Part shown: in pieces, positions 36,286 through 45,575 of the stretch
Layout: each line of letters opens with the position of its first letter
Numbering within the stretch: the stretch's first letter is position 1
Assembly (NCBI GenBank): GCA_022770345.1
Contig: JALEII010000113.1
Coordinates: 1-48,757, forward strand
Reading direction: 5' to 3'
DNA from: Clostridiales bacterium
GTDB taxonomy: Bacteria > Bacillota > Clostridia > Oscillospirales > Oscillospiraceae
Length of the DNA stretch: 48,757 bases
Translations under genes and position numbers: made by a program
The notes under the pieces: model-generated
Told to the model about the DNA's origin: nothing
Database searches by the model: none
What the model saw: the letters and a program-made list of their open reading frames with translations, nothing else

Positions 36286-38373
36286 ATGGGCGAACATCTG
36301 AACGTACCGGAAATCTTTGGAAGCGACGTATTTAACGAGGCGGTCATGCAGCAGCGGCTGTCCCCGGCGGTCTATCACGCCTGGAAAAACAGCATCGCCA
36401 CGGGCCTGCCCCTGGAGCTGCCGGTGGCCAACGAAATTGCCGAAGCCATGAAGGTCTGGGCCATCGAGCATGGCGCCACCCACTTTACCCACTGGTTCCA
36501 GCCTATGACGGGCATCACGGCGGAAAAGCACGATTCCTTCATTGAGCCCATCGGAGACGGGCGGGTCATCATGGCCTTCTCCGGAAAAGAGTTGGTCCAG
36601 GGCGAATCCGATGCCTCCTCCTTCCCCTCCGGCGGTCTGCGGGCCACTTTTGAAGCCCGTGGCTACACCGCCTGGGACCCCACGGCATTCGCCTTCGTGA
36701 AGGACGGGAGCCTGTACATTCCCACCTGCTTCTTCTCCTATACCGGCGCAGCCTTGGACAAAAAGACCCCCCTGTTGCGATCCATTGACGAAGTTTCCCG
36801 GGAGGCCATCCGCATCCTGCGACTGTTCGGCGATCAGGAGACCAAGCGCATCATCTCCTGCGTGGGTGCTGAGCAGGAGTATTTTCTGCTGCCCAAAGAT
36901 TTGTATGCCCAGCGGGAGGACCTTCGGCTCACGGGCCGAACACTGTTCGGTGCACCGGCTCCCAAGGGCCAGGAAATGGGCGACCATTATTACGGCACTA
37001 TCCGCACCCGTGTGTCCTCCTTTATGAAGGACTTGGACGAACAGCTCTGGCGGCTGGGCATTCTGTCCAAAACCAAGCACAATGAAGTGGCCCCCTGCCA
37101 GCATGAAATGGCTCCGGTGTACACCGACGCCAACACCGCCTGCGACAACAACCAGCTGGTCATGGAGATCATGAAGAAGTGCGCCGCCAAGCACAATTTG
37201 GTGTGCCTGCTTCATGAAAAGCCCTTTGCAGGGGTCAACGGTTCCGGCAAGCATAACAACTGGTCTCTGGCTACCGACACAGGCAAGAATCTGTTCAGCC
37301 CGGGCAAGACGCCCCGGCAGAATGCTCAATTTCTGGTTTTCCTGGCGGCCTTCGTCCAGGGCGTAGACGAATATCAGGATTTCCTCCGCTCCACCGTGGC
37401 CTTTGCTGGCAACGATCACCGGCTGGGTGCCAATGAGGCTCCGCCTGCTATCCTCTCTATCTTCCTGGGTGATGAGCTGACTGCCGTGGTGGATTCCATC
37501 ATCAACGGCACCAACTATCAGGAGCCGGAGAAGAGCGTCATGCGTATCGGCGTAGACGTGCTGCCCGCTATCCCCAAGGACACCACTGACCGGAATCGGA
37601 CGTCTCCCCTTGCCTTTACCGGCAACAAGTTTGAATTCCGGATGCTGGGCTCCTCCCAGTCCATTTCCGGCCCGAATATCGCTCTGAACGCCATCATGGC
37701 CGAGGAACTGGGTAAATTTGCCGACGCTCTGGAAAAGGCGGTGGACTTCGATGCCACTTTGCAGACCCTCATCTGCGACGCCCTGACCAACCACCAGCGC
37801 ATCATCTTCAACGGCAACGGCTATTCCTCTGAATGGACTCTGGAGGCTGCCCGCCGGGGCCTGAGCAACTACGCCTCTACCAATACGGCCCTGCCCAGCT
37901 ACATCAGTGAGAAGAACCTGGACCTGGTGACCCGCCGGAGAATTTTCTCCGCAGAGGAATTCCGGGCCCGGTATGAAATTCATCTGGAAGCCTATGTCAA
38001 GACCGTCCGCATCGAGGCCCGGACCATGGTGGACATGATCCGCAAGCAAATTCTTCCGGCTGTCTTTGACTATACCCGTGACTTGGCCCAGAGCGTTGCC
38101 CTGAAGCAGGCGGCGGGGGTTCCCTGCAAGAGCGAAACGGAGCTTCTGAACCGGCTCAGCACCACTGCTGACCGGCTCTATGAGACCTGTGAGGCCCTGA
38201 ATACCCATGTGCAGAATATCCCCACGGTGCAGGACCTGCGCCGGGCAGATTACTGCCACGATGTGCTTCTGCGGGATATGGCCTATGCCCGGAAGGATGC
38301 AGATACTTTGGAGGCTTTGGTGGGCAAGTCCCGCTGGCCCTACCCCACCTATTCCGATTTGCTCTTCTACTAA
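36286..38373 (+). CDS. glnN: Type III glutamine synthetase
   Basis: THFTHWFQPMTGITAEKHDSF, FPSGGLRATFEARGYTAWDPT, CVGAEQEYFL, EVAPCQHEMAPVY, LLHEKPFAGVNGSGKHNNWSL, GNDHRLGANEAPPAI. Confidence 0.95.
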   Translation: MGEHLNVPEIFGSDVFNEAVMQQRLSPAVYHAWKNSIATGLPLELPVANEIAEAMKVWAIEHGATHFTHWFQPMTGITAEKHDSFIEPIGDGRVIMAFSGKELVQGESDASSFPSGGLRATFEARGYTAWDPTAFAFVKDGSLYIPTCFFSYTGAALDKKTPLLRSIDEVSREAIRILRLFGDQETKRIISCVGAEQEYFLLPKDLYAQREDLRLTGRTLFGAPAPKGQEMGDHYYGTIRTRVSSFMKDLDEQLWRLGILSKTKHNEVAPCQHEMAPVYTDANTACDNNQLVMEIMKKCAAKHNLVCLLHEKPFAGVNGSGKHNNWSLATDTGKNLFSPGKTPRQNAQFLVFLAAFVQGVDEYQDFLRSTVAFAGNDHRLGANEAPPAILSIFLGDELTAVVDSIINGTNYQEPEKSVMRIGVDVLPAIPKDTTDRNRTSPLAFTGNKFEFRMLGSSQSISGPNIALNAIMAEELGKFADALEKAVDFDATLQTLICDALTNHQRIIFNGNGYSSEWTLEAARRGLSNYASTNTALPSYISEKNLDLVTRRRIFSAEEFRARYEIHLEAYVKTVRIEARTMVDMIRKQILPAVFDYTRDLAQSVALKQAAGVPCKSETELLNRLSTTADRLYETCEALNTHVQNIPTVQDLRRADYCHDVLLRDMAYARKDADTLEALVGKSRWPYPTYSDLLFY

Positions 38374-38384
38374 GAAAATATAAT

Positions 38385-38427
38385 AAACCAGGCAGTATCC
38401 GTTAATTTCGGATACTGCCTGGTTTTT
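38385..38427 (+). terminator. Rho-independent terminator after glnN
   Basis: AAACCAGGCAGTATCCG...CGGATACTGCCTGGTTTTT. Confidence 0.9.
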
Positions 38428-38446
38428 GCGTTCCAAGAACAACAAT

Positions 38447-38472
38447 GCCCCTCCGGGAATTGCCCGGAGGGG
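38447..38472 (-). terminator. Hairpin after the Na/Pi cotransporter gene
   Basis: CCCCTCCGGG-aattg-CCCGGAGGGG. Confidence 0.6.
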
Positions 38473-38478
38473 TCATGC

Positions 38479-40275
38479 TCAGCCGATATTTTTCAGCGCA
38501 TCAATATACTGCTTCCGGCGGCACTCCTTTTCCGCCAGGTATTCCTGGTCGTTTCCGGCGTGGAGCTCCCGAAGATATTCGTAGTGATTCTGCAGAATGG
38601 TCTCGTTGTCACGAGACATCATCATCACAGCGATGGAGGAACACTGATCGCTGGCCCGTTCCAGATAGGTCAGGGTCTCCATGAACACCAGACCGGAGTT
38701 CACGGAGCAGGCTCTGGCCTTCAAGCGCTTGGTGTGCCGGTCCCGCAGGATCATCACCATATCGTCAATGACTTCCTCAAAGGGCTCGATTTTTCGGACC
38801 AGCTGCTTGTCATCCCGAGAAAAAGCATCCACGGTCATGGAGAGAATTTCGTTGACCGCACCGCAGATAATCCTCAATTCCTGCTTGGCCATGTCGGAGA
38901 AGCTGCCGCCGTCCGCGCTGAGCTGCTGGGACAGCTCCACCAGATTGGTGGCATAATCCCCTACCCGCTCGAAGTTGGGGACTACCTGCATGAGCATGTC
39001 CAGCTGCCGGTCCTCCTGCTCACTTTCCACGGCCTTACTCAGGCCAATGAGGAAGTGATCGGAGGTGTCCGCAAATGTGTCCAGGCAATCTTCGTCCTGG
39101 TCAATTTTCTTCACAGTGCCGGCATCATACTTGAAAAGCTGCTCACAACCACGGGCAAAGTTGTCCTTGGCGATGGCCCCCATGGCGGACACGGCCTTGG
39201 TGGCCTCGCTGACGGCCACAGCGGGAGAAATATACAGCTTCGGGTCCAAGGTATGCAGTTCCGGATGGGGCAGGTCCTCGGGCTTGTCCTCCTTCACGAT
39301 AACCTTGGACAGCTTCACCAGCTGATTGGTGAAGGGCAGCAGAGCAATGGCGGTGATGACGTTAAAAATCGTCTGGAAATTGGCGATGCCGCCGCTGTCC
39401 ACGGCCTTGGTCCAGAAACTGTCCCCAAACAGACAGTTTTTCTGCAGAATGGTCATGACGATCATAAAGAGAACGGTACCGATGGTGTTGAAGGCAATAT
39501 GGACCACACCGGTGCGCTTGGCGTCCTTACTGGAACCGATGGAGCAGACCATGGCTGTGGTAACGCAGGTACCCAGGTTGATGCCCATGATAACGGGATA
39601 GACCATGGCGAAGGTCATGGCACCGGTGGAGGAAAGAGCCTGAAGCATACCCACCATGGCAGAGGAGCTCTGGACTACCACCGTCAGCACCAGACCGGAC
39701 AAAATGCCCAGCAGCGGGTTCCCGGCGAACCGGGCCAGAATGGCGGCAAATTCCGGAGAATCAGACAGGGGATTCACGGCGGCGGTCATGTTCAGAAGGC
39801 CGGAGAACAGGATACCGAAGCCGATGAAAATATCGCCGACAGTTTTGGCACTCTTGCGCTTCACGAACATGATGAGAATAATGCCAACTACCAGGGCAAT
39901 GGGGGCCAGATTCTCCGGCTTGCAGAATTCCAGGATCATGTTGCCGTTGGAATCAATGTCCATCAGGCGGATGATTTGGGCGGTGATGGTTGTGCCGATG
40001 TTGGCGCCCAGGACGATGGAGACGGCCTGCTGCAGGGACAACACGCCAGCACCGATCAGGGCCACGGTCAGCACGATGGTAGCGGTGGAGCTTTGAATGA
40101 CGGCCGTGACCAGCGTACCGGTGAGCACGCCCACCAGGACATTGCCGGTGACCTTTTCCAGTACCTTTTTCAGGGCTGCGCCGGAACTGTTTTTCAGACC
40201 GTCACCCATGATCTCGATACCGTAGAGGAACATGGCCAAGCCGCCAAGCAGCTTGATGATGGCAAAAATATCCAT
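38479..40275 (-). CDS. Na/Pi cotransporter family protein with C-terminal PhoU-like domain
   Basis: LGGLAMFLYGIEIMGDGLKNSSGAALKKVLEKVTGN, QSSTATIVLTVALIGAGVLSLQQAVSIVLGANIGTTITAQ, VVQSSSAMVGMLQAL; C-terminal helical PhoU-like region. Confidence 0.93.
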   Translation of the reverse strand: MDIFAIIKLLGGLAMFLYGIEIMGDGLKNSSGAALKKVLEKVTGNVLVGVLTGTLVTAVIQSSTATIVLTVALIGAGVLSLQQAVSIVLGANIGTTITAQIIRLMDIDSNGNMILEFCKPENLAPIALVVGIILIMFVKRKSAKTVGDIFIGFGILFSGLLNMTAAVNPLSDSPEFAAILARFAGNPLLGILSGLVLTVVVQSSSAMVGMLQALSSTGAMTFAMVYPVIMGINLGTCVTTAMVCSIGSSKDAKRTGVVHIAFNTIGTVLFMIVMTILQKNCLFGDSFWTKAVDSGGIANFQTIFNVITAIALLPFTNQLVKLSKVIVKEDKPEDLPHPELHTLDPKLYISPAVAVSEATKAVSAMGAIAKDNFARGCEQLFKYDAGTVKKIDQDEDCLDTFADTSDHFLIGLSKAVESEQEDRQLDMLMQVVPNFERVGDYATNLVELSQQLSADGGSFSDMAKQELRIICGAVNEILSMTVDAFSRDDKQLVRKIEPFEEVIDDMVMILRDRHTKRLKARACSVNSGLVFMETLTYLERASDQCSSIAVMMMSRDNETILQNHYEYLRELHAGNDQEYLAEKECRRKQYIDALKNIG

Positions 40276-40408
40276 ACTTTACCTCAGTGATTTTATTTTT
40301 CGACCCATCCGGGCCATAATACAATTATATGCAATCCAAGGGCAAATGTATATATGTGTTTTTTGCTAAATTTTTACGTTTCTCGGCTGAAAATTTGTTA
40401 GGCGGTGC

Positions 40409-40846
40409 TTACTTTCCGGTGGAGCCGAAGCCGCCGGTGCCACGGAGGGTCTCGGTGAGCCGGTCTGTTTCCATGTATGCAGGGGTCAGCACCGGGGTGA
40501 TGATGAGTTGGGCAATGCGCTCCCCGGAGGCAATGGTCTGGGGTTCGGGACCGTGATTGTAGAGGACCACGGTGATCTCCCCCCGATAGTCGCTGTCGAT
40601 CACGCCGACCTTGTTCGCCGGCGCCAGGCCCCGTTTGGTAGCCAGGCCGCTGCGGGCGTAGACAAGCCCGGCGCAGCCCTCCGGAACTTCCAGCGCCAGC
40701 CCGGTGGGGACCCGGGCGGTTTCGCCGGGGAAGATCGTCAGCGGGGCTTCCAGACAGGCATACAGGTCTGCACCGGCGGCCTGGGCCGTGCCGTAGGTGG
40801 GCAGCAGCGCCCCCTCCCGGAGTTTTTTTACACGAATGGCTTCCAT
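40409..40846 (-). CDS. dut: dUTP diphosphatase
   Basis: YGTAQAAGADLYACLEAPLTI, RSGLATKRGLAPANKVGVIDSDYRGEITVVLYNHG, GERIAQLIITPV, GTGGFGSTGK. Confidence 0.96.
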   Translation of the reverse strand: MEAIRVKKLREGALLPTYGTAQAAGADLYACLEAPLTIFPGETARVPTGLALEVPEGCAGLVYARSGLATKRGLAPANKVGVIDSDYRGEITVVLYNHGPEPQTIASGERIAQLIITPVLTPAYMETDRLTETLRGTGGFGSTGK

Positions 40847-41394
40847 TACTTCATCCCTTTCAAATCGCCCTGCCAGTCCTCCCAGAGGACGATCTTATTT
40901 TCTTTCAGACTTTTGGGCACGTCGATGAGCCGCTGATTGGAGGACCCCCGGAACCGGAGGGCCAGGTCCTTTTTGGCTTCCACGAAGGGACCATCCACCA
41001 GCACGTCCAGATAGCCGAGGTATTCTCTCGTAATAGCCGGGTCCCCCAGCTTTCCGGGGAGGATGTCCCGGTCAAACAGATACCCGGAGAAGGCCCAGAT
41101 GCTCTTTTTCGGGTATTTTACCTTCACCTGACGCAAAAGTTCCACGATGGGGCCCTGATTTTCCGGCTCAAAAGGCTCCCCGCCCAGCAGGGTCAGACCG
41201 CGGATATAGCCGGGGGCCAGCATTGCGAGAATTTGGTCAATGGTCTCCTGGGTGAAGGGCTTGCCGAAGTGAAAATCCCAGGCCTCCTGATTGAAGCAAC
41301 CTTTGCAATGGTGGGTACAGCCGGAGACAAACAGACTCACCCGGACCCCGGGGCCGTTGGCAATGTCGCAGTTTTTGATGGTGGCGTAGTTCAT
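40846..41394 (-). CDS. nrdG: Anaerobic ribonucleotide reductase activating protein (radical SAM)
   Basis: MNYATIKNCDIANGPGVRVSLFVSGCTHHCKGCFNQEAWDFHFGKPF (CxxxCxxC-type motif), LTLLGGEPFEPENQ; start moved from the ORF-track 41595. Confidence 0.93.
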   Translation of the reverse strand: MNYATIKNCDIANGPGVRVSLFVSGCTHHCKGCFNQEAWDFHFGKPFTQETIDQILAMLAPGYIRGLTLLGGEPFEPENQGPIVELLRQVKVKYPKKSIWAFSGYLFDRDILPGKLGDPAITREYLGYLDVLVDGPFVEAKKDLALRFRGSSNQRLIDVPKSLKENKIVLWEDWQGDLKGMK

Positions 41395-42311
41395 TTTTCT
41401 TGCTCCTTTCTCAGTTTTCCGAACCAGCGGAAGGTCATAGGCCACAGACCGGAGGCCACAAAAGTCGTAAGCGTGTAACGCAGCAGCCGGGCAAAAAGAT
41501 GCCCGTTGAACAGGACGTCCAGAGGCTTTTTCGTCAGTTCCATTACGGCAACCGTCACGATCAGCCCTCCCAGAGCCTTCAGCACCTGCGCCCAAGGGCA
41601 GGCTTTTACGGAAAAATGGGTGACTTTTTCATCCAAAATATAGCCGAGAATCAGACCAAGCAGCGCCCCCAGCAGGGTATAGGCGTTTTTCTGCCCGCCG
41701 GCCAGGCTGCCTGCATCGATGTCCGCCGGGAAAGGCCAGAACTGGGCGTAGCACAGGTAGCCGGCGGCCAGGACCAGCATCCCTGCCAGAGCATAGCTTG
41801 TCCGCTTCCTCTCCCCTTCCAGAAATACCGGCCGCAGGACAAAGAGCAGCACCAGGGAAATGAGCGCACCCACGCTTACGTCCAAAGGCGTATGGACCCC
41901 CAGATACATCCGGGAGACCGGAACCAGAACGGCTGCAACAATGCAGCAAATGCGAAGCCACTTCTTTTTCGTGACCATGGCCACGCTGCCGAAGACGGCT
42001 ACGGCGCTCTGGGTATGGCCGCTGGGGAAGCTGTAATCATAGGCTCCCGCACGGGCCTTTTCCACAATGGTGAAATTGGGGTCCAGCATCCAGGGCCGGG
42101 GTACCCGGCAGGTCAGCTTCAAGAATTGAGCTGCCAGGGTGCCGGTCAGTCCAACTCCCATGATATAATAGCCTTTCCGCTTATCGATGCACCAGAAAAA
42201 AATCAGCGCCACCGCCAGAAACGCCGTCTCCTCTCCCAAGCGGGTAAGAAACATCATTACAGTGTCCAAAAAGGGGGTGCGGATGCTTTCGAGCAGATAA
42301 AGAAATCCCAT
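41391..42311 (-). CDS. PAP2 family phosphatase
   Basis: KLTCRVPRPWMLD, DYSFPSGHTQSAVAVFGS, VSRMYLGVHTPLDVSVG. Confidence 0.9.
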   Translation of the reverse strand: MGFLYLLESIRTPFLDTVMMFLTRLGEETAFLAVALIFFWCIDKRKGYYIMGVGLTGTLAAQFLKLTCRVPRPWMLDPNFTIVEKARAGAYDYSFPSGHTQSAVAVFGSVAMVTKKKWLRICCIVAAVLVPVSRMYLGVHTPLDVSVGALISLVLLFVLRPVFLEGERKRTSYALAGMLVLAAGYLCYAQFWPFPADIDAGSLAGGQKNAYTLLGALLGLILGYILDEKVTHFSVKACPWAQVLKALGGLIVTVAVMELTKKPLDVLFNGHLFARLLRYTLTTFVASGLWPMTFRWFGKLRKEQEK

Positions 42312-42387
42312 AAGGTTGCCTCCGGAAGTTTGTTTTGGATCTATTATAGCAAGATATGGCCGGATTGTAAAGATTCACGGTGCCGCC

Positions 42388-42416
42388 TTGCATTCTTTTC
42401 AAATCCGGCGTATAAT
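42388..42416 (+). promoter_or_regulatory. Promoter for the TIGR04255-like gene
   Basis: TTGCAT - TCTTTTCAAATCCGGCG (17) - TATAAT. Confidence 0.65.
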
Positions 42417-42442
42417 AAGGAAAAGCTTTTAGGAGGGATCGT

Positions 42443-43192
42443 ATGTTTTCCCAGGAACCCCATTGTACTTATCGGAAAAGCCCTTTGGCGGACGTAATCT
42501 GCCAGCTGCGCTACCCGGAAATTTTAATGATTGCCGCTCAGTCTCCGGCGGCTTTTCAGGAGGCCGTCCGGCACACCTTTCCCAAATATGACCTGTCCAA
42601 GGTTCCCCAGCCCGGCCAGCAGGAACCTATCGTGAATCACCGCTTCGCCTCTCTGGACGGCAAGTGGCAGGTGAATCTCACCAGCAAATTTCTGTCCCTG
42701 ACCTGCTCGGAGTATCATAATTGGGAAGAATTTGCAAAAATGCTGGACCTGCCGCTGGCGGCGTTCATCAAGACCTATGCCCCCTCCTGCTTTGAGCGGG
42801 TAGGTCTGCGGTACCTGAATTTTGTGTCCCGACGGGATCTTGGCCTGGATGGTGTCTCCTTTCGGGAACTGTTCCAGCCTTGCTATCTGGGCATTCTGGC
42901 AGAGGATGACGTGAACGAGGCCAGCACTACCCGCTGCTGCGTGGATGTGGAACTGAACCTCCCTGGCGGCTGCAAAGGGAAAATTCATGCCGGCCCCGGT
43001 CTGGTCCGCCGGAACGGCCAGCAGGACCCGGAAATCAAATTCGTGTTCGATCAGGACCTGTCCATGTCCGGCAATGTACCAGTGCAGTATAGCGCCGGTG
43101 CTCTCCATACCCTCCATGCCCAGTCCTTCCCCATTTTCCGTGGGGCGGTTTCGGACCGGCTTCACGAGGCCATGGAGCCAATCGACGAATAA
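42443..43192 (+). CDS. TIGR04255 family protein (tentative)
   Basis: YRKSPLADVICQLRYPEIL...NHRFASLDGKWQVNLTSKFLSLTCSEYHNWEEFAKML...FERVGLRYLNFVSR. Confidence 0.7.
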   Translation: MFSQEPHCTYRKSPLADVICQLRYPEILMIAAQSPAAFQEAVRHTFPKYDLSKVPQPGQQEPIVNHRFASLDGKWQVNLTSKFLSLTCSEYHNWEEFAKMLDLPLAAFIKTYAPSCFERVGLRYLNFVSRRDLGLDGVSFRELFQPCYLGILAEDDVNEASTTRCCVDVELNLPGGCKGKIHAGPGLVRRNGQQDPEIKFVFDQDLSMSGNVPVQYSAGALHTLHAQSFPIFRGAVSDRLHEAMEPIDE

Positions 43193-43203
43193 AGGAGAAT
43201 AAC

Positions 43204-43926
43204 ATGCCCTATTATTACTACGGTTTCGACTGGACGTATATCGTCCTGGTGCTGCCCTGCCTGATTTTGTCCCTGTGGGCCAGTGCAAAAGTGAACAGCA
43301 CCTTCAAGAAGTATTCCCGGCAGCGGACCCTTCGGGGACTGACCGCTCAGGAGGCCGCCATGCGGGTCCTCAGCGCCAACGGCGTCAGTGGTGTCCGCAT
43401 TGAACGGGTGTCCGGCAACCTGACGGACCACTATGATCCCCGAGCCAACGTCATTCGCCTTTCGGACAGCGTGTATGACAATACCTCCACCGCCGCCATC
43501 GGCGTGGCCTGCCACGAGGCCGGTCATGCAGTCCAGTACGCTCAGGACTACGCCCCCATCAAACTGCGCTCGGCCATCATTCCCGTGACGAATATCGGCT
43601 CCAAGCTGGCCATACCCCTGATTTTGCTGGGTATCCTGTTCTCCGGTCTGGGCCAGTTCTCTGATACCATTATCTATATTGGCATCGCCTGTTTTGGCCT
43701 TTCCGTGGTGTTCCAGTTTGCGACCTTGCCCGTGGAGTTCAACGCCAGCCACCGGGCCTTGCAGACCATTGAATCCACAGGCATCCTCACCGAGGAGGAG
43801 CAGAAGGGCGCACGAAAGACACTGACAGCTGCTGCCATGACGTATGTTGCAGCCACGGCCACGGCCTTGGCCCAGCTCCTGCGGCTTATTGTTCTGTTTG
43901 GCAGAAGAAATAACGACCGAAGATAA
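43204..43926 (+). CDS. Zinc metallopeptidase (YugP-like, PF04298-like)
   Basis: VACHEAGHAVQYAQDYAPIKLRSAIIP (HEAGH), VEFNASHRALQTIESTGIL, four hydrophobic segments. Confidence 0.93.
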   Translation: MPYYYYGFDWTYIVLVLPCLILSLWASAKVNSTFKKYSRQRTLRGLTAQEAAMRVLSANGVSGVRIERVSGNLTDHYDPRANVIRLSDSVYDNTSTAAIGVACHEAGHAVQYAQDYAPIKLRSAIIPVTNIGSKLAIPLILLGILFSGLGQFSDTIIYIGIACFGLSVVFQFATLPVEFNASHRALQTIESTGILTEEEQKGARKTLTAAAMTYVAATATALAQLLRLIVLFGRRNNDRR

Positions 43927-44049
43927 AATCTTCGGTCCGGAGTCTCGTGCCGTCTGAGAAATTTTTCCGCCCTGGGTCTTGACATCCGGGGCGGAATCCT
44001 TTATACTTTGCGAGGTATGAAAAGTATGAAAAATAGGACGGTGATCCCC

Positions 44050-44289
44050 ATGCCTGGAGGCAAACATATTCTGGGCAAAAGCAACTCCCGCCGGGTGTTC
44101 GGCACGGCCAAGGTCGGCGATCGGGGGCAGATCGTCATTCCCAAGGAAGCACGGGAGCTTTTCCACATCCGCCCCGGGGATACGCTGCTGATCGTGGGCG
44201 AGGAGGATACGGGAATGCTCATCTCCCGGCCGGAGGCCCTGAATGATCTGGCGGATAAAATGTTGAATTCAGTAAAGAAAGAGGAGTAA
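44050..44289 (+). CDS. AbrB/MazE-family DNA-binding protein
   Basis: TAKVGDRGQIVIPKEARELFHIRPGDTLLIVGEEDTGMLI swapped-hairpin motif; start may be 44008, 44020 or 44050. Confidence 0.88.
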   Translation: MPGGKHILGKSNSRRVFGTAKVGDRGQIVIPKEARELFHIRPGDTLLIVGEEDTGMLISRPEALNDLADKMLNSVKKEE

Positions 44290-44291
44290 TC

Positions 44292-45575
44292 ATGGACGCA
44301 TTATTGGAACTCTATGAGCGCATGGGCATTTCCCCCGGTGTTTATGCTTATGGCGAAAAGATTCTGGACAAGCTGGCTGACCGGTTCGCCGCCGTGGACA
44401 AGGTAGCCGAGTATAATCAGGCCAAGGTCCTGGCTGCCATGCAGAAAAATCGGGTCAGCGCCGCCTGCTTCGTCCCCTCCACGGGCTACGGCTACGACGA
44501 TACCGGCCGGGACTGCCTGGAACGGGTCTATGCGGATGTATTTCACACGGAGGCAGCTTTGGTGCGGCCTCAGATCACCTGCGGCACTCACGCCTTGACC
44601 GTAGCCCTCAGCGCCAACCTGCTGCCAGGAGATGAACTGCTTTCCCCCGTGGGGATGCCCTACGACACGTTGCAAGAGGTGATCGGCATCCGGGAAAGCC
44701 CCTGCTCTTTGAAGGAGTACGGCGTTTCCTACCGGCAGGTGGACCTACTGCCGGATGGCGGCTTCGATTTGGAGGGCATCCGTCGTGCCATCAATGAAAA
44801 GACCAAGCTGGTTACCATCCAGCGCTCCAAGGGCTATGCCACCCGGCCCACCTTCTCTGTGGACCGCATCGGTAAGCTCATTGAGTTTCTTAAATCCATC
44901 AAGAGCGACCTTGTCTGCATGGTGGATAACTGCTACGGTGAGTTTGTGGAGACCATCGAGCCTTCCGACGTGGGAGCGGACCTGGTGGTGGGTTCCCTCA
45001 TCAAAAACCCAGGCGGCGGCTTGGCCACCAGCGGCGGCTATATCTGCGGCAAGGCGGACCTGGTGGAGCGCTGCGCTTACCGGCTGTCCGCTCCGGGCCT
45101 GGGTCAGGAAGTGGGCGCCAACTTCGGTGTGATGAAGGACTTCTATCAGGGATTCTTCCTGGCTCCGACCGTCGTGGCCGGTGCGGAGAAGGGCGCTATT
45201 TTCGCCGCCAATCTCTATGAGCCCCTAGGCTTCCGGTGTGTCCCCAACGCATCCGAATCCCGGCACGACATCATCCAGGCGGTGGAGTTGGGCAGCGAGG
45301 CAGGCATGATTGCCTTCTGCCAGGGTATTCAGGCCGCCGCTCCCGTAGATTCCTACGCCACCCCCATGCCATGGGATATGCCGGGGTACAACGACCAGGT
45401 CATTATGGCGGCGGGCGCTTTCGTCCAGGGTTCGTCCATTGAGCTCAGCGCCGACGGCCCCATCCGTGCCCCCTTCGCCGTCTATTTCCAGGGCGGCCTG
45501 ACCTGGTATCACGCAAAGCTGGGTATTTTAATGAGTTTACAAAAAATGATTGACGGAGGTCTTGTTTCCCTATGA
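44292..45575 (+). CDS. Methionine gamma-lyase/aluminum-resistance (PF06838-like) PLP protein
   Basis: FVPSTGYGYDDTGRDCLERVYADVFHTEAALVRPQITCGTHAL, VDNCYGEFVE, SLIKNPGGGLATSGGYICG. Confidence 0.9.
   Translation: MDALLELYERMGISPGVYAYGEKILDKLADRFAAVDKVAEYNQAKVLAAMQKNRVSAACFVPSTGYGYDDTGRDCLERVYADVFHTEAALVRPQITCGTHALTVALSANLLPGDELLSPVGMPYDTLQEVIGIRESPCSLKEYGVSYRQVDLLPDGGFDLEGIRRAINEKTKLVTIQRSKGYATRPTFSVDRIGKLIEFLKSIKSDLVCMVDNCYGEFVETIEPSDVGADLVVGSLIKNPGGGLATSGGYICGKADLVERCAYRLSAPGLGQEVGANFGVMKDFYQGFFLAPTVVAGAEKGAIFAANLYEPLGFRCVPNASESRHDIIQAVELGSEAGMIAFCQGIQAAAPVDSYATPMPWDMPGYNDQVIMAAGAFVQGSSIELSADGPIRAPFAVYFQGGLTWYHAKLGILMSLQKMIDGGLVSL

Noticed and set aside
38560-40290. 576-aa plus-strand ORF opposite the Na/Pi cotransporter
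   Set aside because: His/Gly/Gln-rich shadow translation; no domain.
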